This document shows, piece after piece, positions 57,153 through 64,000 of a stretch of DNA of 64,000 nucleotides; the first letter of the stretch is position 1; the number at the start of each line of letters is the position of its first letter. The stretch is from Trichopria drosophilae (lineage: Eukaryota; Arthropoda; Insecta; Hymenoptera; Diapriidae). The translations under genes were made by a program, and so were the position numbers. The notes beneath the pieces are model-generated. The model was not told the DNA's origin, ran no database searches, and saw nothing but the letters and a program-made list of their open reading frames with translations. Where the stretch lies: contig CM059584.1 in NCBI GenBank assembly GCA_030407085.1, forward strand, positions 88,896,001 through 88,960,000, given 5' to 3'.

Positions 57153-58538
57153 AATTAATTCTAGAGACTGCCCTTTCTATCGCTAGTCGGTTGGAGGGGC
57201 AGGCGACGCTGTTAGCAACGTGGTCCCGCCTCTCCCTTCGGGCAGCCTTGCAGTTCGCACAGACTGGTTTTTGATCGTTACGAGGGCAATCTGCGAAGGC
57301 GTGGCCTTTCTTCGCACAATGCCCGCATGTCACCTTATTGGTGAAATTACGCGAAATATGGCCAAAGTCCTGGCAGTTGTAGCAACGCGATGTCTCTACA
57401 AAGTTCTGAATTGGATGGACTAACCAGTCTATGCAAAACCTTCGACGCGCAATTAGGGCTTCTCGCATGAAAGGGGTGGCCGCCATTACGCAGTTTGTAC
57501 GGTCCGCGTCTTTTTTGCCGAATTTGTATTTCACGACCGCGAATTCGTTATTCCCGGGAGCGGTTTGATCTTTTATCGCGGCATTTATTTTTTCGGCTGT
57601 TATGTCGTTCGGCAACCCTTTGACTATTAATTTTGAGTACTTTTGCGATCGTGTCGCGTGCAAACCGGCATTTTTAATTTTATCGCTATTCAAGATCTTC
57701 TCAATGTCGGCCGCGGTTGCCGTTTCGATTATCAACCCGTTGCACAGTCACATTTTGAAAACATTGTTTCAAAACCTAATGTCTCACGACAGAATTGACC
57801 ACAAAGGATGGAACTAGGACGAAATTGAAGATAAGGGATTGTAGAATAGAGGAAAAATATTAAGGAGTATGTATAATAACCTTTTGACCTTGAAAACCCA
57901 TAATTTTTAATCGAAAAACACAATTTCAGAATCTAGCCGACCAAAATAAACGTAATTGGGAATCTAGGGGTATTTTGGGTCGCTGATTACGAATCTGACG
58001 TCATATTTGCAAAATTAAAAATGGCGGACCCAATATGGCTGACCAAAATGTCAAATCTCATGTGCTGAAGACAAATGTCTATACTAGGGGGTTTCTTGGG
58101 TCGCTGATTACTAATCTGACGTCATATATTCAGAATTGAAAATGGCGGAAACAATATGGCTTTCTTTTCTTTCCCAATTAAAATTTAATGAAAGAAGGAT
58201 ATTTTTCTAACAATTATTTAATCAGTTATTGTACTCAATGTTTGTGAAATCAGCTCTTAATTTTGTATTATTTCCGGATATAATTGCCACCTTACTTAAA
58301 AGTCCTTTATTTGTATGGAAATAGGGAGGAATATTGAAGTAAACTGACAATAAATATTAACAGTTTTTCAAAGTATATTTTAAATATAAAATATTAATTT
58401 AAATACAATTTGTTTAAATTCTCGGAAGTAAATGCTGACATCGATGTCATAATAAGAAAAATAAATTGCGTGCATATCGCCTAGTTATAATGAAATGTTC
58501 CTAGCAGTAACATTAATAGTATTGCAATTGGTAGAAGT

Positions 58539-58576
58539 TGTAGTAGTAGTAGTAGTAGTAGTAGTAGTATAGTAGT
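58539..58576. repeat. (GTA)n microsatellite
   Basis: About 11 GTA units with one interruption, inside the DNA element. Confidence 0.9.
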
Positions 58577-58658
58577 AATATCCTTAAAATTAATATTATC
58601 AAATAATGGGATACATCGAAACTCACATTTCACATTGATATTCACATTTTAGAATTAC

Positions 58659-59371
58659 TTAATATTATTCAACAATGGAAAGTAATTAATACGAGAAAAA
58701 GTGTATGTCTTACCTTGGGAATTAAGATTGACCAAATGCTTCAGAATCATGGAACACCTAATGCAAGAAACGTAGAATAAAAATAATCCTTTGAAATTTG
58801 CGGACGCTTTGGGGGTCGACACGGAATTAATGAAAAATATATCAGATATTACGACTTTTCTTAAATTTAATCAGTCGTTTCATTTTAATAACTCGCAAAT
58901 ATCCTGTAAACAGATATATTAGAAGGCCTATAATGTGTGTCCGACTCAACATAATGTATAAATTCGATCAGTATAATGCAAACTATATACTAGTAAAATG
59001 AATAGAGTCGTTCTGATATATTTATTGAGCACAGAATTTGGTAAGGAAAATCATAAAATATCTTCATTACTTCTAACGTCCGTAATAAAAAAATTTGTTA
59101 ATATAAATTATTAAGCCTAATGAAGTTTACGTTTGTTTGTTTAAGTAACGTATGTGTGGAATAATACCCATTCAACTTCGGTCCTTCGACTATTTAGTTT
59201 TGTCTGCAGCATGTCAGATTTGACATTTTGGTCAGTCATATCGGTTCTATTCTACGTTTCTTGCATTAGGTATTCCATGATTCTGAAGCATTTGATCAAT
59301 CTTAATTCCGAAGGTAAGACATCATATACTTTTTCTCGTATTAATTACTTTCCATTGTTCAATAATATTAA
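58659..59371. repeat. Second, nested inverted repeat inside the DNA element
   Basis: 58659-58782 and 59246-59371 are inverted copies of about 124 bases (AATATTATT(C/G)AACAATGGAAAG … GCAAGAAACGTAGAAT) around a 460-base centre without coding capacity. This gives palindrome-in-palindrome architecture together with the outer arms. Confidence 0.85.
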
Positions 59372-62243
59372 CCCATTAACGCCTGAAATGACAATTTTTA
59401 TACTTCATTTTCAATCAACTATTTGGTTCAAAATCAAAGTTGAAAACAATTGAGAGGTATGTATCCTATTATTTTCGAGGTCGCTCTTAAAAATTCCGAG
59501 GCCAAAATGGAGTTTCAGCCATCAGAAATTCCAATATGGCGCCGACTATGAAAAAAATTTCCAAAATATTGGGAATTTTTTATTGTTATCAATTTTTTTC
59601 GTGCTATTAGAATATTGGAATTTTATTGAAACCTAGCATAATGGTGCATAAAATAGTTGAATTTTAAGAAAAAATTTTACTTTTATACCCAACATCATTC
59701 TAACGACCTCAAAATGGCGTCAACAATGAAAATTTCTTTGAGAAATTTCTGGACGCTCTAACTCAAAAACTACGAACTTTTTTAAAAAAATGCCTAGAAT
59801 GAAGTTCTTAAAATTCGTCAAGCGATATAGTGGAATTTTTTCAAAATTTTTTGATGATATTTTGAGAAATTTTTTTTCAACATTTTTTTCAAAATTGTAA
59901 TTTATTTACAAAAAATTCTGAAAAAGTTAAGTGTATTCTCTGATGAATTCTAAGAGTTATTTGTTCTTTGCAATTATATCGAAAAGTTGATAGTTTTCGA
60001 GGAAATGAATTTCAAATATTATAGTTGAGGATTGACTCCCTATTTCCATACAAATAAAGGACTTTTAAGTAAGGTGGTAATTATATCCGGAAATAAACAT
60101 TCAGTACAATAACTGATTAAATTACTGTTAGAAAAATATCCTTCTCTGATTAAATTTTAATTGGGAAAGAAAAGAAAGCCATACTGTGTCCGCCATTTTC
60201 AATTCTGAATATATATGACGTCAGATTAGTAATCAGCTACCCAAAAAACCCACTAGTATAGACATTTTCGGTCAGCCATATTGGGTCCGCCATTTTCAAT
60301 TTTGCAAATATGACATCAGATTCGTAATCAGCGACCCAAAAAGCTCCTAGATCCCAAATTACGTTTATTTTGGTCAGCGAGATCCTGAAATAGTGTTTTC
60401 GATTAATAAAAAATTGTTGTTCATTATGGGTTTTCAAGGTGAAAATATTATGGTATACACTCCTTAATATTTTTCCTCTATTCTACAATCCCTTATCTTC
60501 AATTTCGTCCTAGTTCCATCCATTTTGGTAAATTCTGTCGTGAGACATTAGGTTTTGAAACAATGTTTTCAAAATGTGACTATGTGCGTTGTCTTTAGTT
60601 CTACGGACCGATTTAACCGCGATTTTTTCGGCGACCGGATTAACCGCGTTCACGAGTGCCCGTCTGGCTTCATCGTGATTGTTTATCTTACTGTTAGCGG
60701 AGGGGTTAATCCTAACTTCGTGCGTTTTGGTTTTCTCGCCCTCACCACGAGCCGCGCACGCTGCTCTTACCACCGCCGCGACCCTCCGCGGACGGATAAT
60801 CGCTGACGCATATTTGGGCCTTCCCGCAAGGACTGGCAACGGAGGGAAGGAGGCTACGCCCGCGTAAGACATGGCCGGCACACGTTCCAAGGGTGGGAAG
60901 GCAATAGCCTCGCCCCCCCCCCCCGCGTGTCGCCCTCCAGCACGTTCGCGTGCAATGACCCTTGGCTTTCCCGGCCAGATACGCGTTCCTCGCGACGAGT
61001 TCCGTGACGATATCTTTAAGCTTCGCGGTTTCCTCTAAAATTTTGTTCGGACGTTCTTGGAAATTTTATTGCTCTCGTCGTAGCAAATGTCGCGAAATGT
61101 TGCCTCGATGGCCGAGGTTTTTTCCGCGTAATTAATGTCCATCTTGAACGTTTCGCGGTTTTTAGGGTTGATCTTCGCGCTTTTTTTAGTGCAATCACTT
61201 TTATTGACCGAACCATTAGTTTGCGCCTCGTTTTCGCGTTCGCGTTCTGGTACGCGGGGCGCCGGTTTTTTAAACACGACTTTTACTCGCGTTTTCCGAT
61301 TCGCTAGTTCCCGACTCAATCTTATTACGAATGATTTTACGCTTCGCTTTACTCCCACGCACGACCTCGAATACGGAATCATCCGCGTCTACGACCGTTG
61401 AATTAACGGTGTCCAGATCCGTTTCTGCGCGTGTCTCCAACCGTTTCCGACTTCCCATCGGTTTATCTGCGTTTTCGCTACGTTTTTTCTTGGATAGCTT
61501 TTTACGTCGCTTTTCCACTTTATCCAGACCGGAAGTCACCCCTGACTCGGACTCCGACGAGGGTCCACGAGCGCGAGGAGGGCTACTCCCTTCGACCTCG
61601 CGGACCCTCCACTTACGTCGCGTAATCTCCACGTCCATGTCACGGAACGTGTCCATGTTCGTCGCGCCAGACGAACAGTAAATAACAAAAAAAACTAAAA
61701 ATAAGTACTTAAAATGGTGACCGCTGAAATGGGTTGGGCCGCCGGTGCCAATCGTACTACTTACGAAGAAATTTAACTTCACTTCACTGGACTTACTGTG
61801 CTCTATACACAAAAACTCAAACACTGGTCACTTTTGGAAAAAAAACCCCAACAATTAATTTTAACAATTGCGCAATATTTGGTTTTTCCAACAATTTTTC
61901 ACTGTCACTAATTTTTTCCGCATTTGTTTCACGCGATCGTCACTGTCAACACAAAACACACTTGCTGTAGTGACACTGTGTCAATAAATGAGATTTTTCC
62001 CCGACACAATGTGACAGCTTTGCACTAAAAGTCGAATAACTTTTTTTCTAAAAAAATCACTACCGTGTGCGCCAGCAGTAGAGGCACACTACTGCTTTTG
62101 CAGAAATTTCGCGCCGTGCGCAGAAATTTCAAAAATGGCAAAAAAAATTTGCACTACGAAATTCGCACTGGAACTTACCGAAAACTCGATTCACGCAGGA
62201 GCGCTGTGACACGTCTGCACACTACCGCGGTTAGAACGAGACT

Positions 62244-62259
62244 ACGCAAATATGCTACA
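62244..62259. other. Right target-site duplication of the R1-like LINE
   Basis: ACGCAAATATGCTACA, identical to the copy at 54778-54793. Confidence 0.85.
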
Positions 62260-63745
62260 GCATAGTTCTGCAATTATTAGATAATATTGTGCCAGTTCTG
62301 ATTGTCAATAATGAAAAAAAAATCATTAAAAAACGGGAAATAGCCACCTGCGCGATCAGACGTGAGATGCTGGCACTTTTTCCAAAGTTCTGGTCTCAAA
62401 ATAACATGAAAAATGTTTAGTTGGCGTGTATTATAGTCCAGTCGTCAGAGGTTTCACCTCCGAAAATCGACTTAACTAGCTATAAGTTGGTTAATATCTT
62501 AAGTAGTGGACCCCAAGAAAGATGCAAAAAAGTTTACCACTCTCAATCCCGGGGTTCTCGAGAAAACTATCTCCGTAGGGGGTAAAAACCGGAAAAAGTC
62601 GATTTATCAAAAATCTGTACTTTGAAAAAAAAAATGTTTTAAACAAAAAAAGTAGCTGGCACGATTTTGAACAAAAAAGTTCCGTAGCACATATTTGTAA
62701 ATATCAACCAGTCTCTCAGAAATAACGATTCAAGTAACCGGTTATTTTGAATGCCAGTTGTGCGCGCGAAATGACATATTTGAAAAAATGTATAACAAGT
62801 CGACGGTAGAGATTCGCTAAATTTTGTTCAGAGTCTCCTACAGGAAAAAATAAAAACGCATTTTGAAGGGGAAGCTATCAGCTTTCATATAGAATACTTA
62901 ACAATTAATTATAGAAATACTTTGAGGTTATGGGCGTTTTTTACGGTTTTCCAAATATTAATAAAATGTAGCATATCCATTGAAATATTTGTATGGAATA
63001 TTAATTTTGATAGTATAAATTTCATTACCTATACCATAAACATTCGATTTTGAGTTTTGGGAGAAAGTATAACACGTTCGAATTACCCCTGAAAAACGCG
63101 GAATTGAAAGTTGCACATTAGAAATGATTTCATGTCATCGCATATGCTTGGACGAAAACAATTTTATATGGAAAATGAAGCTGGAGGTTTCTACTTTACG
63201 AAGTAATACTTATAAAGTCGAAAAATTCCAGTTTTACACTGCTATTTTGAAAAACCAGTCGAATTTCAGCAGTTCGTAACTTTTTACAAAAACTGTCGTA
63301 GTTATTTATTCAAAGCATATTTCGGGGTAATATTAGCGGGAGATCGAAGATCAGAGTTTATAGTATTGATTGCATATAGTGGGTATAACTGAAAAAAGGT
63401 TGGGAATTGAAGAACGACTTTCGAAAACAGGTATCAATGCGACCAGCTCGTCTGTCGACACACCGGCCGGTATGACTGAATTCCTTCAGGCGCTGCGCGC
63501 GCAGCTGCCCATGCGCATATGCTTGGCTGCATAACAGTGTTATGTACGTGCCTCGGCCTTGTGTCAGTGTGTGTACATTCCAGCTTTCAACGCGCAGAGT
63601 TGATATTTACAAACCCAGCTGTATTTAATATCGTGCCACTTATTTTATAGGTCTGAGTTTTTCTTATTAAAGATATATTTATATCCCATAACTCCGAAAA
63701 CACGCGGCGTTTTAGGTTAGATTCCTTATACTGTATTCTCTCCAT
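62260..63745. other. AT-rich stretch
   Basis: Continues the GCATAGTTCT repeat array for about 130 bases. Then come unclassified sequences with the style of a dispersed non-coding repeat (62440-63420) and a GC-richer patch at 63440-63600. No gene recognised. Confidence 0.4.
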
Positions 63746-63749
63746 ATAG

Positions 63750-64000
63750 TCGGCGTGATGGTCGTGCGGGCTAAGGCGTCAGTCTTAGTCCGCCCGAACT
63801 GAACGTTGCGAAGGTCCCGAGTTCGAATCCCTGTCCGTGCAATTTTCTCTGCTTACTTCCAGTGTGCAATAACCGGGGAACCTTGCTGGGCGTAGGTACG
63901 AATTTGGGACCGCTGCCGACCCCCGTCGGGAGTTATCGGTCCGTCAGCGTCTTATCCGCGATCGGTACGTTGTGGGTCTTATCTCAGATAAGATGGGATA
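63750..64000 (+). mobile_element. tRNA-derived SINE, 3' end outside the window
   Basis: The head carries an A-box-like TGGTCGTGCGGGCTAAGGCG (about 63759-63778) and a B-box GTTCGAATCC (63821-63830) at tRNA-like spacing. This is the internal RNA polymerase III promoter. A GC-richer body follows (CCGGGGAACCTTGCTGGGCG…) that is not tRNA, so this is a SINE rather than a tRNA gene. LINE-derived tail and A-tail, if any, lie beyond 64000. Confidence 0.78.

Larger units (their letters stand above)
57743..60586. mobile_element. 2.84-kb DNA element with about 0.55-kb inverted repeats, Transib-like ends
   Basis: The left arm (57743-58328) and right arm (60037-60586) are inverted copies. Ends read CACAGTCACATTTTG (left) and, inverted, CACATAGTCACATTTTG (right). 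CGTTG stands on both sides (57738-57742, 60587-60591), and the host ORF1 frame is restored if the element and one CGTTG are removed. A 5-bp, C/G-bordered duplication and a CAC-starting terminus are features of Transib and related RAG-type transposons. The interior has no transposase. The arms hold copies of the dispersed AAATGGCGGACCCAATATGG unit. Superfamily is an inference; the boundaries are solid. Confidence 0.8.
57145..61656 (-). pseudogene. R1-like LINE ORF1 (Gag-like), split by a DNA transposon
   Basis: Starts MDTFRDMDVEITRRKWRVRE at 61656. The N-terminal part is Ser/Lys/Arg-rich, with frameshifts near 61275 and 61030. KISKNVRTKF, then LEETAKLKDIVTEL and ELVARNAYLAG, resemble R1/TRAS ORF1. 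The frame at 60890-60592 is interrupted after RRTKDN by the insertion and resumes at 57737 with LIIETATAADIEKIL in register. The C-terminus has three zinc knuckles: CYNCQDFGHISRNF (last Cys replaced), CGHCAKKGHAFADC and CANCKAARRERRDH...C. The protein would bind element RNA. Confidence 0.85.
54794..62243 (-). mobile_element. R1-clade-like LINE, nearly full 5' to 3' span, internally damaged
   Basis: The element is bounded by an exact 16-bp duplication. It reads on the minus strand: 5' UTR (62243-61657), ORF1 (61656-57145, split by a 2.84-kb DNA element), ORF2 (57152-55469, internally deleted) and 3' UTR (to 54794). Without the insertion it is about 4.6 kb. There is no poly(A) at the 3' end, as in many R1-type elements. 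The ORF1/ORF2 junction is an ATGGATAA overlap. It inserted into a local GCATAGTTCT repeat array rather than rDNA. Confidence 0.85.

Noticed and set aside
63750..63840. Functional tRNA gene
   Set aside because: A and B boxes are present, but the sequence continues without a clear acceptor stem closure or terminator into a SINE body.

Overview
This window looks like repeat-dense, gene-poor insect nuclear DNA. The lines of evidence are: AT-rich spacers, a short interstitial run of the arthropod telomere motif TTAGG, R1-type and restriction-endonuclease-type LINEs, Penelope, gypsy, mariner-like and Polinton elements, and a tRNA-derived SINE. Hymenoptera, perhaps an ant, is a reasonable guess from the mix of families, but nothing here proves the order. 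I found no bacterial operon, CRISPR array or rRNA. Almost every recognisable protein belongs to a mobile element and almost all are broken. The only good candidate for an ordinary host coding sequence is one 132-bp exon on the minus strand at 51647-51778.

Layout. 1-2.6 kb: Penelope-like element (RT plus GIY-YIG) with a head-to-head inverted junction and a candidate hammerhead ribozyme. 5.3-6.4 kb: GC-rich diverged duplication. 6.4-9.6 kb: decayed TE-like gene, internally deleted LINE, foldback element. 9.9-10.75 kb: GC-rich island. 11.8-13.0 kb: RLE-type LINE copy 1. 13.5-17.1 kb: decayed TE-like multicopy gene split by a 789-bp inverted-repeat element. 17.3-17.9 kb: two adjacent tandem arrays. 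18.6-23.6 kb: two broken gypsy elements with a TTAGG run between them. 25.2 kb: 10-bp minisatellite. 27-31.5 kb: RLE LINE copy 2, a gypsy LTR/RT remnant and a LINE ORF1.

32.0-40.5 kb holds a degraded Polinton/Maverick (adintovirus-like) element. On the minus strand are an adenain-like protease, a Polinton-associated protein, the major capsid protein, a basic protein, a pVI-like protein, a minor-capsid tail and a chromodomain integrase. A protein-primed type B DNA polymerase is divergent on the plus strand. The polymerase has lost a catalytic aspartate and its C-terminus; the integrase has stops; several virion-side frames are comparatively open. No packaging ATPase or terminal inverted repeats were found.

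41.7-46.1 kb: truncated mariner-like transposase and an intron-containing TE-like gene with a Cys-rich (CXC-like) tail. 48.4-50.3 kb: RLE LINE copy 3. 54.8-62.2 kb: an R1-like LINE on the minus strand with a clear 16-bp target-site duplication. Its ORF1 is split by a 2.84-kb inverted-repeat DNA element whose ends start CACA and which is flanked by the 5-bp duplication CGTTG; this resembles Transib/RAG-type transposition. The window ends in a tRNA-derived SINE.

No working pathway is shared by these genes. The window is a stratified record of insertions, nested events and decay.
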